Of a stretch of DNA of 64,000 nt, positions 36,801-48,242 are shown piece after piece (position 1 is the first letter of the stretch; each line of letters starts with the position of its first letter). A model generated the notes under the pieces. That model had not been told where the DNA came from and ran no database searches. It was given only the letters and a program-made list of their open reading frames with translations. Both the position numbers and the translations under genes were made by a program. This DNA is from Triticum aestivum (lineage: Eukaryota > Streptophyta > Magnoliopsida > Poales > Poaceae). The stretch lies in the NCBI RefSeq assembly GCF_018294505.1, contig NC_057794.1:192867201-192931200 (forward strand). Direction: 5' to 3'.

Positions 36801-37774
36801 ATGTCTCATCCAGTGGTGCCCTGAGAACGAGATATGTGCAGCTCCTATCGGGATTGTCGGCACATCAGGTGGCTTTGCTGGTTTAGTTTTACCATTGTCG
36901 AGATGTCTTATAACCGGGATTCCGAGTATGATGAGATTGTCTTGGGAGAAGGAATATCCTTCGTTAACCGTGAGAGCTTGTGATGGGCTAAGTTGGGACA
37001 CCTCTGCAGGGATTTGAACTTTCGACAGCCGTGCCCGCGGTTATGGGAAGATGGGAATTTGTTAATGTCCGGTTGTAGAAAACCTGAAACTTAACTTAAC
37101 TTAATTAAAATGCATCAACCGCATGTGTAACTGTGATGGTCTCTTTCTGGCGGAGTTCGGGAAGTGAACACGGTGTTGGAGTTATGCTTGACGTAGGTTG
37201 TTCTAGGATCACTTCTTGATAATAGATTCTCAACCGTGTCTTTGCCTTCTCTTTTCGCTCTCTTTTGCATATGCTAGTCGCTTGCTGCAGCTCCACCTCA
37301 TACCTTTTACACTTCTATAAGCTTAAATAGTCTTGATCGTGAGGGTGCGAGATTGCTGAGTCCCCGTGACTCACCAGATACTTCCAAAACTTGTTTGCAG
37401 GTGCTGATGAAACCGTGCAGGTGACGCAACCGAGATCAAGGAGGAGCTCGATGAAGATCGTGTTCGTTATGTTGTTCTGTTTCCAGTTGATCAGTAGTGG
37501 AGCCCAGTTGGGACGATCGGGGAACTGTGTAGCATTTGGGGTAGTCTTCTTTTATTTGGTTCCGTAGTTGGACCTTCATTGTATCTGGATGATGTAATGC
37601 TTTATTCATGTATTGTGTTAAGTGGCCATTGTAAGCCAACTATGTATCTCTTTCTCTTATGTATTACATGGGTTGTGTGAAGATTACCTCACTTGTGACA
37701 TTGCTTACAATGCGGTTATGCCTCTAAGTTGTGCTTCGACACATGGGAGATATAGCCGCATCATGGGCGTTACA
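33820..37774 (+). repeat. LARD 5' LTR, 3955 bases
   Basis: Its first bases (TTTAATGCCCC) are mutated relative to TGTAACGCCCC in the second LTR at 38554. It ends GGGCGTTACA. A TATTTAAA-like promoter box lies at 34511-34518 and a GC-rich leader follows. A run of alternating C and G (CGCGCGCGCGC) near 34331 is absent from the second LTR. Long open frames here (34579-35133, for example) are not conserved as proteins. Confidence 0.85.
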
Positions 37775-38553
37775 AGTTGGTAATCAGAGCCTTCCCCAAC
37801 TTAGGAGCCCCCTGCTTGATCGAATCGCTGGCGTTGTTGAGTCTAGAAAAATGTTTTGAGTCTTATAGGATTATATATAGGAGAGTAGGATTCGTTTTAC
37901 TCCTCGGTCCCTTCGTCGCTCTCGTGAGGCATCCTGACGTAGAGTTTTGACTCTTCTCTTCTCAAATTTCTTTAAAAAAATTTAGGATCACGCGGGTATC
38001 TTGGAATCGTTCCGATGGTTTTGTGACGAGAACATTGTTCTTGGTGCCTCCTGACATTTAGGGGTTGTGGCAGTGTCCCAGGGAGTTGAGCTCCGAGGTG
38101 TTGTCGTCACAATTTTATCGTTGCAGTTCTGGAATACCCGAGTTTCGCTGACATCGAAAATCTCTTTTATGTAGTTGTTGGTGAGATAACCTCGATGCCA
38201 CCCAGTAGTGGGGCGGGAGTTCGGGATTATTGACATAACTCGTATAACGGATGCTTTTCGAAGGTTGAGGTAAATGATTTCCGAAGGTTTCTTGGTTATG
38301 TCTTGAAGGTTTCCGAAGGTTTCTTGGTTATTTCCAAATTTGTTCTTCCTTCTTCCTCCTTCCTAACGAAGTGCTCTCAACTTCGTTTATCTCCGCTGTA
38401 TCCTTTTCTCAAAATGGTTTAACTTTTCAAGGTTCTTTGGTTTAACTCATTTGTCAAAGAAGAAACTTAGTTTTACCTCTTCTCTTCCTCTTCCTTTTCC
38501 GTCCGGTGCCATTCTAGATCTCGGGATGAGATCCTCTCGTAGTGGTGGAGTGT
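37775..38553 (+). other. LARD internal region with primer-binding site
   Basis: TTGGTAATCAGAGCC at 37777-37791 resembles an initiator-Met primer-binding site (TGGTATCAGAGCC) with one extra A. The rest is noncoding, with a tandem pair of CCGAAGGTTTCTTGGTTAT near 38280-38330. The last bases (GTGGTGGAGTGT) before 38554 are the polypurine position. Confidence 0.75.
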
Positions 38554-40745
38554 TGTAACGCCCCGAGACCGATGTGCCAGGTGTCTTCCAGTTATTCGTC
38601 GTCGTTGCCATGTCTTTTGCTTGCGTGTTGCATTCCGTCATGTCATCATATGCATTGCATCATCATGTTTTCAAACTTGCGTCTGTCCCGGTCTCCCAGT
38701 TCCTTCTGTTGACCGTTCTGAGCCCAGACACACTTGCACGCCCCGCGGCATGTCCGAAATAGTATTTTTATAAGTGCCGAAAAATGTTCTCGGTATGGGT
38801 TGAAAGTTGGCGTGCGGTTTTATTATAGTGTAGGTAGGCCGCCTGTCAAGTTTCATCGCATTCGGAGTCCGTTTGACGCCGCAACGGATAACTATAGCGG
38901 CAATAGTAGCCGATCTTTTCGTCGGACGTTTTCGGTCTCCGGAAACCACTGCTGGGTCTCTCTCTCTCTTCTCTTCTCTTCGCCTGAGGTTTTCTGCATA
39001 GCCCACCACCACTAACCACCAGGCCCAACCTAACCTCTCTCGTCACCCCGCAGCCCGAAAGCTGTCCCGGACCCGACCCGGACTGTCGCCGCCGTTGTGT
39101 CCGGATCATCCCCAAACATCTACAAAACGTCTCCGTTTTCTTATTTGGGCTCCCTAGCCTATTTTTCCCGACCATCCGATTTTGATCTGAGGGACTAGGT
39201 AGCCCCTAACCTAATCCCCTACCTATTTAAACAACCTAACCCTAGACCAACTCCCTTTTTTCCTCACCCCGCCGCCAAACCAGCTCCACCTTGGGATCCT
39301 CCCCGTAGTCACCTACGCAGTCACTTCTCTCCTCGTTTTCAGCCACCACCTAGTTCACCCCAGACTCCAGATCCAATCATCAGAACCATTGGATCATAAT
39401 CCAACGTCCAAGGGGTGCCCCATGCAGCTCCCGCAGCCATAGCCTCCTCAATCCGATCTGGATCGAGAGAGGACTACCCGTCCTGCTCCTCGTCACCCCG
39501 TTCCCCCGCAAGTTCCGCAGCGCCACCGGAGTTTCCTCCGCCGACGAGAACCACCTTCAGATGAGCCCCGCGCCGCCCGTTCCTTCCTTCCCCGCTTCTC
39601 TCTTCTCCCTCTCACATCTCTGTCTCATTTCCTTTTTCTGTCAGAGAACCAGAGCCGGAGCTTGCCGCTGCCTCGTCCAAGAAGCGTCCTAGCCAGATCT
39701 CGCCGTTGTCGCCGCACCTCGACGCCGGCGCGCCTCCACGGTCAGACCTCGCCAGATCGACCTCGGGTGCCCGCTGCCGGGCCTCCCTGCGCAAAGTCAC
39801 CGCATCGCTCCCACCCCTGCTCCTTCGTCCACACGAGGGAGACGAGTGCTCGCTCGCATGCGTTGACCACCCAGCGTGGACCAGGATGCCTCGATCGCCA
39901 CCAGATCCAGCAAGGCCGGCCTAGCACGCCCCCTCGCCGGCCTCTCTTCCTCCGGACTGGGCCATGTCCCATGGGGAGAGACCCCCTCCCCAGCGCTCGT
40001 TTGCTTTTCTTCTGCTGGGCCTGGCCCAATGTGAGCACTCAGTTTCGGCCTATTTCTTTTTTTTCCTTAGCTGCGATTTTATCAATTTCCAGGGATTTGC
40101 ACTTTTACAGATCAGCCCCTAGACTTCATGCATTTCATTACTCACAAACGGTGCATCATATGTAAAAACTTAATATATGAAAGTTGCTTTGAATTTTGTC
40201 TAGTTTCATAATATACCACTTTCATCTATGTTTAAAATGCTGTTTATTTAAATTTGCTTAAATAACTTGCTAAAATGATTTAATTCATAACTGTTTAACC
40301 GTAACTCGGTTTGTAACAAACTTTATATGTAAATGGGGTGGGAAAATGCTTAGTTTAACATGGTGGCTTTACTTTGTATGTTTAATAACTCTAAAATTAT
40401 GTTTAGGGCAGAACATTACCGAACCTAAAATATGCACATGAGGAGTTTCCGGACTTGTTTTTTTGTGTTCCGGCCTCATTTAAACTTGCCTAGATAGGTA
40501 GTTTTCATAAGCTTCACCCCTTGTCATGATAATCAACATTTAATATTGTTGAGTACATAAACAAGAGAGAACTAAATAAGTCATGTGGTGTTTCGTCAAT
40601 ATGCAGCTCGTTGCATATTGAGCTCCATTAAATTTTAGGATTGTTTGTGCATTTTGCCATGCCATGCCTCATTAAACCGGACATGCATCATACTTGGTTG
40701 TGCATAATGCCATGCTTATGTGATGGTTGTTTACTTTGTTGTTTG
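38554..40745 (+). repeat. LARD 3' LTR, truncated
   Basis: TGTAACGCCCCGAGACCGATG onward, co-linear with 33820-36048 apart from small indels. Homology stops at 40745 (TTGTTTG), where the first LTR goes on for another 1.7 kb. Confidence 0.85.
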
Positions 40746-41595
40746 ATTTGACGGCTCATTGGGCATTACTATGGCGCTTCGACCGGTGTAGTCTACCAAG
40801 CAGTTGTGCACTCTAGTACCGAGTAATTTAGTGCATGGCAAGTGGACCAGATGCTAGCTATACCACACGTAGGCTAAAGGGAGTAGCAAGGTTCCTAACG
40901 ACCGTCGAGGAGGATCCACACCGTAGAGCATGTCCACTGTTTCTGAAGAAAAAATGATTACAACAAGCATTTCCACTCTTACGACGGAGGAGTGCGAAAC
41001 ACGACAGCCACTTGAACTTACATAGTACTCCTACTACTAGCCATGCACAGTGGTCCATACATTAGTACTATATAATCTTCTTGCTAGTGTAGTAAGATAT
41101 GACAATAAAAATGATGTTGTGCGCATGTCAACTATATGAACAGTAACATAACATACCCCCTTTTTGACTGTCCGGTCGAGAATGAATGGCGAGATCAATG
41201 TTAATAGAACTAGGTCTACAATGCACGGAGAGTACGGTGCTACAGTACTCCACGGAAGATGAACCATATGAAGCACGAATCAGTGTTAGGCAGGGTGTAT
41301 GAAGGGTGCATGGGAGCAAAAGTTCCCTTCTCGACGCACTTTTGGGTGTTTTTGGTAGAGTGCATGAAGGGTGCATGAGTCCACACTAGTAGGTTAACCC
41401 AAATACACTTGGAGCATGCATGAGAAGGGGTGCTGAGATGAGCATGCACGAAGAGGGAACAACTATAATGAGATGAGAATTCAACCAAACACACCCACAC
41501 GCTTTGTGCCACAGTAACTGATCTGCACCGTTTGAGTTTGATCCAACGGTCATGTTGCACTGAGAGATGGACATGCCCATGCAGAGGATGCCTAA
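40746..41595. other. Unassigned 850-base block
   Basis: It has no match to other parts of the window and no supported ORF. It separates the broken LARD 3' LTR from the start of C. A 14-base sequence, ATGAAGGGTGCATG, occurs twice (near 41298 and 41364). It could be an old transposon remnant or low-copy flanking DNA. CCTAA just before 41596 is the likely left target duplication of C. Confidence 0.4.
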
Positions 41596-42115
41596 TGATG
41601 CAGAGCATCCCAAGGTCATCCCCATGGACCAACCATCGTCTCACCAAGTTCCTAGCGGATCCATGACACGAGCACGTGCAAGAGCTCTTGAAACCGAGGT
41701 GGCATCTCTCCTCTCACATTTGCAGTTTGATGCACATGAGACATGGCTACTACCTCATACGGAAACATTGTGCATACTTAGGTATCATGGAGAAGCTAAG
41801 GAGCAAGGAGAAGAGGAGGAGGAAGATCGACGTGAAGATGGAGAAAAAGAAGGGCTACGAAAGGAATCCCAGCCACCGGACGACCGGCCGAGACCGGACG
41901 TCCGGAGCCTGAAGCAACAGCCGAGCCCCAGCGAGCGGACGTCCAGTCGGGACCAGACGACCGGTGCCCCTGCACCCGAGCCAAACGAGCGGACGACCGG
42001 CGCCAACAAACGTCCGGTGACGGGACGACTGGTAGCCACCGGGAATCCGCTACACAAGCATCCAAGCCAGAATGAGCGGACGACCGGCAGCCACTGGTTG
42101 TCCAGCCACCCCTGA
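41596..42115 (+). other. Polyprotein C-terminal tail encoded in the C LTR
   Basis: Open frame reading AEHPKVIPMDQPSSHQVPSG, then SMTRARARALETEVASLLSH, followed by an acidic stretch and a disordered, charged Pro/Ser/Thr-rich tail, to a stop at 42115. In a complete element the equivalent frame in the 3' LTR would continue the integrase ORF. At the 3' end that join is visible (HGDEEFDPRTELPRGRGDD, then PEHPNVIPMDLPSSHQVPSG). The 5' LTR copy is not translated by itself. The MTRARA motif is common at the end of chromovirus integrases. Confidence 0.7.
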
Positions 42116-42636
42116 GCCACCGGAAGTCCGGTCTCCAGCGAATGTTCGGCCCCTGGCTGTGTCCAGTTGCGGGCTGAGGCCCATGTACCCCTACACTAAC
42201 CCCCCACCCCCCACCCCATTTGCACTAAGAATATAAATATACCTATCACACCTCCTAGTTAGGGTTAGCAAAGGATTAGCTCATATTTCGTGTGAGAGCT
42301 TTGCTCATCCACTTGGTTACCTTCTCCTCAGAGATTCGAGCCTCCACCGGAGAATATCCCCCAAGAGGATTCAAGACCCCTCTTTAGGGAAGAACTCAAG
42401 ACCTCCTCACAGAGAAGAACGACTACCCTTGTATCATCCCTAATTGATTGTGTACCATGTATCTCTCTTTGTGTTTCGAGGATCTAGCACATGTGTGACT
42501 TAATCTTGTTGGTTTGAGTGTCTCTCTTGTGTTTTCCCCGTGTTTTCCCTCGTTTCCCTCCTCTTGTTCTTCGTGTTCATCATGGGATCCGCTCCTTTTG
42601 TGAAAAATCGGCCGATTAGGGTTCCACCCTACATCA
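41596..42636 (+). repeat. C 5' LTR
   Basis: 1041 bases, TGATGCAGAGCATCCC to CCTACATCA. The first part matches the 3' LTR start at 49211-49292. A 170-codon frame across its first half corresponds to the polyprotein C-terminus. It holds repeated CGGACGTCCGG and GCGGACGACCGG motifs (41876-42130). Confidence 0.88.
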
Positions 42637-42639
42637 TCT

Positions 42640-42653
42640 TGGTATCTAGAGCC
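42640..42653 (+). other. C primer-binding site (initiator-Met type)
   Basis: TGGTATCTAGAGCC, three bases after the LTR end, matches TGGTATCAGAGCC with a one-base insertion. Confidence 0.8.
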
Positions 42654-44215
42654 ACGTTGATCACGATTTTGTAGCCTCCCCGTTGTGTTTTCTAGCTTAA
42701 TTTTTGTTGTTTTGTCCCAAATTCGAAAATTCCCCACAAAAATACCCCCAAAAGTTTTTCGTGATTTGTTGTTGTGTTGAAATTTTGTTGGATTTGATCC
42801 GTGGATTTGCTTTAGTTTGAGTGGATCTAGCTTTTCCCCCTTGTCCCCACCCTTTCCATCCACAAAATCCTCCGGATTTGACGATTTCCCACATCTACAT
42901 CACGAACCCTAGCTATTCATCCCGTGCCCAAATTTCGCGCAGGCACCGGACGTCCGACCCTCACCGGACGTCCGACGACCGGACGACCCACCCATCCCGG
43001 TCATCCGACAAACCATGACGAAACTGAATTTTTTCAGTTTTAGTCACCACCACCGCCCCACATTTCCGCATACGCACTCCTACGACCTATAAACCATCAC
43101 CACGTCCGCATACCACCACCATTGCTTACCCGTTTCACCCTCCGACACAGTTTCTACTTCGAGCTTTGAGAATTTGAGTTGCGGTTCCGTATCCTTTTGT
43201 GTTTCGGCTATCTAGGTATGGTTCGACATCGACATCACCGCCGCTCATCTTCGCCATGGACGCGTCATCAACAACGACCACCTCGACTACATCTTGGTAT
43301 TCGTGCCACCATTTTGACACCATACCGTCCGCAAGAAACGGTAACCTCATCTTGGTAGTGGACATATCACTCTAGCCATTACATTGATAGACATCATAGC
43401 CTTACTCCTTTGAGTTGCTTACCCATCGAGACTAGCCATTGAGTATTGCGGTCAACGAGACTTGTGCACATTAGTGATCATACTTCCCATAGCATACATA
43501 CACCATTGTTGCATATATTGGTATCATCTCTTGTGTCACAAAGTTGTCATCACATACACAATTGCTATGTTGGTTCGCCAAGCATTGCATGAGAAAAGAG
43601 CTCAAACATCAAAGAGCCAAACAAGCTTTTAAGTAAAGTGGAAAGATAAGCAAAGAGCTTTTAAGCAAGAACCATAGCATCATACAACACTAAGATTGTC
43701 ATACTCGATCATCTTGGATCGTATCATAGAAACACCTTGCATAGAACATATTTGGGATAGAAGTTGTTGCATTTTTGCTAAGTAGGTTGTGCACAAGTTC
43801 TTTGTACCCGCCTATTGTGCAATCGTGCTAGCGTCTCTCTAGTGTTGTGCAACAAGAGCACTTTTGTGGATTCCATATTTTGGCTCACCCTTGGTTGCAC
43901 AACCCCACTTATCTTTTTGCGTGTGTGTTTCCGTGTACCTTATATGCTTGGTCTACTTGTTACATTGCATCTTGCAAATCTTTTCCAACATTATTGTAGC
44001 TCACTTACAATTCCATCAAATTTTGTGCCACCATCCTAACCAAGCTCCACCATAAGCTTTTACTTGTGTAGGTGTGAGAAACCGACAAGAGCTAGTACCA
44101 ATTGTGCTATTCCCTTGTCCTACATTGGAGTGATCATCGATATACTTACAACTTCGGTCAAGGTAAATTTGGCATTCATTCTTCTCTTTCTATCACTCAC
44201 ATTTTTCTTGGAATG
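42654..44215 (+). other. C leader, noncoding
   Basis: 1.56 kb between primer-binding site and gag, without a supported ORF. Between 42947 and 42993 it repeats the LTR motif (CACCGGACGTCCGA twice, then CCGGACGACC). Confidence 0.6.
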
Positions 44216-46121
44216 ATGGATAGGCCAAGTACTTATACCAACCCGCTCTTCATTGAGCATGACGACGACATGAACTCCTACATCACCAAGAGCCACCTCT
44301 TTGGTGCACAACGTTCTTTGCATCAAGAGCAACAAGCAATGAGTGAACGTATCGACAACCTCGCCGCTGACTTGCGACTCTCCGAGAAACGTACAAGGGA
44401 CTACTTCGACCACAAGCTCGAGGATCACAAGCAAGAGAATGATGCAAGGATGGACAAGATTCATGGTTTGTTGCTCAACCGCTCTTCTTCCACTTTGTCT
44501 TCATCAAGAAGGACCTGCTCAAGTCGACACTCCAACTTCACCCTCTCCGGCTCAAGTACCCCGACATCGAACACTCTTCGTCGTGCCACGTGCAACGATC
44601 GTCAAGCAAGCCACAATCCTCTATACGACATCGACTCTCAAGAGCACCGACAACGTCAAACCCAAGAGGCTTTTGCGCTAGCACGAGAACGGCAATGACA
44701 ACGCCAACATGAAGAGGAAGGGCGAGCGCGTCTACACCAAGTTGCACAAGATGCCGAGGCACAACGCCAAGAACAACAACTCCGTGAAGCTCAAGCACTT
44801 GCGGCGCACCAAGCCCTCCGAGATTCAAGTCGGGCCGTAGCCAATCGAGGGCGACAAGCTCGTGAACAAGAATAAGCACTTCACGAAGAAATTCTAGATC
44901 GAAGATTTCAAGCTCGCATGCATCCTCAAGTTCCTCAAGTTCCTCCTCGACCTCGACAAGCTCCTCCACAAGATCCTCAAGGACATCAAGTTCATCAAGA
45001 GCATGAAGAAAATGGAAATCATCCATGAAAAGATCAACATGAGGTAAACAACCCTCCTCACCAAGAGCAACATGATCTTGACAATCATCAACAACATGGG
45101 CGTCATCATCCCCGACCCCAACACAATGAAGAGCAACGCTACGACAAGATCAAGTTCAACATGCCCAAGTTCAACGGAAGCAACGATCCCGAAGAGTACC
45201 TTTCATGGGCATTGAAGGTTGACAAAATCTACCATTTGCACAACTATGAAGAAGAGAAGAAGATAGTGACGGCATCCCTTGAGTTCCAAGACTATGCCCT
45301 CATTTGGTGGGAACAAATTATCGAGCGCCGAGAGGCAAGAGGTGAAGCACCCATCACTACTTGGGCGCAAATGAAGGATGTCATGAGAGCACGCTTTGTG
45401 CCTACCTACTACAACCGCGACCTCTTCAAGAAAACTCCAACTACTCAAGCAAGGAACCAAGAGTGTTAAAGAGTACTACAAGGAGATGGAGATTGCCATG
45501 ATATGAGCCAATGTCACGGAAGACGATGAGCAAAGTATGGCACGTTTCTTGAATGGACTCAACCATCCTATCAAGAAGATCGCTGACTTCGAACCATACT
45601 CGAACCTCATCGAGCTAGTGCATCAAGCTACAAAGGCAGAACGTCAAGTGCAAGACGATTTTAGGTGTGCCAAGTTCTCATCCAAGTCCTAGGGCTTCTC
45701 CAACAACCAAGCTTCAACGACTCCAACACCGTCTATCAAGTCTTCTACAAGCAACGTCGACAAGTCGAGTTCCAAGAAACCTTTGTCAACTCCAAGTCAT
45801 CCTCCTACTACAAGCAACTTCAAGCCGAGAGCTTCATCATCATCTACTCCAACCGATGAGACCGTCAAGATGAGTTCCTTCAAATGTTTCACATGCGGAG
45901 GCCGAGGACACAAGTCCTACGAGCGCACCAACAAGCGGACCATGATCCTCAATGATGACGGCACCTGTGACTCGATGAGTGAAGGCGAAATGGATGCTCT
46001 TGAGCAAGTCACCATGCACCGACAAGTGAACGATGAAGAGGAACAAGTCTTTTGCGATGAAGATTCAAGTCCCGCTCTTGTTGTCTCCAAGGTCTTAACT
46101 CTCCAACATCACCAAGAATAA
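44216..46121 (+). pseudogene. gag: C gag, broken
   Basis: The start is MMDRPSTYTNPLFIEHDDD. A coiled-coil-like N-terminal part follows (SERIDNLAADLRLSEK) and then a Gln/His-rich linker in another frame. The Retrotrans_gag core is at 45161-45660 (KFNGSNDPEEYLSWALKVDK, IWWEQIIERR, then EYYKEMEIAM and FLNGLNHPIKK). The CCHC knuckle near 45890 reads CFTCGGRGHKSYERTN, so its last cysteine is arginine. At least two frame changes (near 44700 and 45455) and a TGA (45504) interrupt it. Confidence 0.75.
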
Positions 46122-46169
46122 GACCAAAGATGCCACATATTCCACACCAAGGCCGGCATCAATAGATGA

Positions 46170-46781
46170 TCCGTCAAGGTCATCATCGATGGAGGGAGCT
46201 GTCATAACCTCGTAAGTGAAGAACTTTGCTCCAAGCTCCAATTGCCCAAGACGAAACACCCACATCCATACAAAGTGCAATGGGTTAGCGATTCCGGCAC
46301 TATCCAAGTCGAGCATCAAGTACAAGTCTACTTCAAAATTGGCGCCTACGAAGACACTCTAGAGTGTGACGTCATTCCAATGACCGTTTGCCACCTTCTC
46401 CTTGGACGCCCATGGCAATTTGATAGAGGAGTCATCCACAACATCCGAACGAACCACTACATCTTCAAGATGAAGGGCATGGAGTACGTACTTCATCCCA
46501 TGTATCCAAGCCAAGTTGTCACCGACAAGCAAGCCACCCATCGTGGAGATAATAGTGAGAGAGCGAGCCACCAAAAAGAGAGTGAGCGCCACAAGCCCAA
46601 ATCGAGCGCATCCACGATGAGCGAAAAGAAGAACTTAGTCCTATTTGCCACCAAAAGTGAGATAAGAGGAGTGTGTGAGAACCATTCTAATGTCCTACAC
46701 TATGTCCTTGTGTGCAAGGACAATGCACAACAAACTAACACTTCTCACACTCTTCCTCTAGTGTTGTCTTCTCTTTTGTAG
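46170..46781 (+). pseudogene. pol: C aspartic protease
   Basis: The frame begins after a TGA at 46167 and reads VKVIIDGGSCHNLVSEEL (active-site region DGGS), then CHLLLGRPWQFDRGVIHN, the second protease motif. A basic linker follows. It ends at TAG 46779-46781, directly before EFHDVFPDELP, which normally opens the RT region; relatives have Q here, so CAG to TAG is likely. Confidence 0.78.
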
Positions 46782-48242
46782 GAATTTCACGATGTTTTCC
46801 CCGACGAGCTACCTCCAGGACAACCTCCACTTCAAGGCATTGAGCACCGCATCGACCTCATCCCCGGAGCACCGCTTGTAAACAAAGCTCCCTACCGCGT
46901 CAACCTCGAAGAAACCAAAGAAATACAAAGGCAAGTAAAGCATCTGATTGACCATGGACATGTGCGTGAAAGTTTGAGCCCTTGTGCTGTCCCGGTCATT
47001 CTTGTGCCAAAATGAGATGGTAGCTTTCGCATGTGCTCCGATTGTAGACCTATCAATGCTATCACCGTTCATTATAGGTACCCCATTCCACGCCTTGATG
47101 ATATGCTTGATGAACTTAGTGGTGCCACTATATTTTCGAAAATTGATATTAAGAGTGGTTACTATCAAATCCGCATACAAGTGGGTGATGAATGGAAAAC
47201 CGCTTTCAAAACCAAGATTGGCTTGTATGAGTGGTTAGTCATGCCTATGGGTCTCTCCGAAGCATCGGGTACTTTTATGCATCTTATGAATCATGTCTTT
47301 TGCCCTTACATTGGTGTGTTTGTTGTGGTCTACTTCGATGATATCCTTGTTTTTAGCAAATCTCTCAAAGAGCATGTCAACCATGTCCAAACCGTTTTAC
47401 ATACTCTTCGAAAAGAGCGTCTCTATGCTAATATGGAGAAATGCCTTTTTGGCGTGGACAAGCTCGTTTTCTTGGGTTTTGTTGTCTCCTCTAAGAGTGT
47501 TCATGTTGATGAGTCCAAGATCAATGCTATTAAGACTTTTCCACAACCAACCAATATGCGTCAAGCTCATAGCTTCCTTAGCCTTGCGGGTTTCTATCGT
47601 CGCTTTGTGAAAGATCTTAGCACCATTGCTTCTCCTTTGCATGCTTTGAGAAAGAAGAATGTGCCTTTTGTTTGGGGACCATCCCAAGATATGGCTTTCA
47701 ATGAGCTTAAGAATTTGCTTACTCCTGCTCCCATGCTTGCATTACCCAACTTTGACAAAACTTTTGAGATTCATTGTGATGCTAGTGGTAATGGCATAGG
47801 AGGTGTGGTAATGCAAGAGAAGCACCCCATAGCTTACTTTAGTGAGAAACTCTCCGGCGCGCAACTCAATTACCCCATCTATGACAAAGAGCTATATGCT
47901 TTAGTCCGTGTTTTGCATGAATGGGAACACTATCTTCGCCCTCATGATTTTATCATTCATACCGATCATGAAAAGCTCAAGTATCTTAAGGGCCAAACCA
48001 AGTTGAACAAGTGTCATGCTAAATGGAGTGAATTTATTGAATCTTTTCCTTATGTCATCAAGTACATCAAAGTTAAAGAAAACATTGTGGCAGATGCCCT
48101 TTCTCGCATATGCATGCTTGTTACTCAACTTGAGTTAGATGTCATTGGCTTTGAGCATATAAAAGACTTGTATGAGCACGATCCTACCTTTGCTACTCCT
48201 TATGCCAAGTGTGTGACGCACACCTCTTGGGAACACTATTAG
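46782..48242 (+). pseudogene. pol: C reverse transcriptase and RNase H
   Basis: The RT starts EFHDVFPDELPPGQPP and is stopped at TGA 47013-47015, between VPVILVPK and [10 protein letters not shown]. It then stays open to 48242. Landmarks: [32 protein letters not shown] and the catalytic [14 protein letters not shown]. The connection is [14 protein letters not shown]. RNase H keeps [28 protein letters not shown] and VADALSR, so its acidic residues are present. The TAG at 48240-48242 replaces a Q before [11 protein letters not shown]. Apart from these two stops it is well preserved. Confidence 0.85.

Larger units (their letters stand above)
33820..40745 (+). mobile_element. LARD-like non-autonomous LTR retrotransposon (Sukkula-like by memory), right end lost
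   Basis: A 3955-base 5' LTR (33820-37774), only 779 bases of interior and a 3' LTR broken off after 2192 bases (38554-40745). LTR termini are TGTAACGCCC and GGGCGTTACA, a 10-base inverted repeat. No protein domain is present in either LTR or interior, which fits large retrotransposon derivatives that move using enzymes of other elements. It inserted into the 3' LTR of S1. Confidence 0.8.

Noticed and set aside
38280..38335. Short tandem repeat as a CRISPR-like array
   Set aside because: Only two copies of CCGAAGGTTTCTTGGTTAT in a plant element interior; ordinary small duplication.
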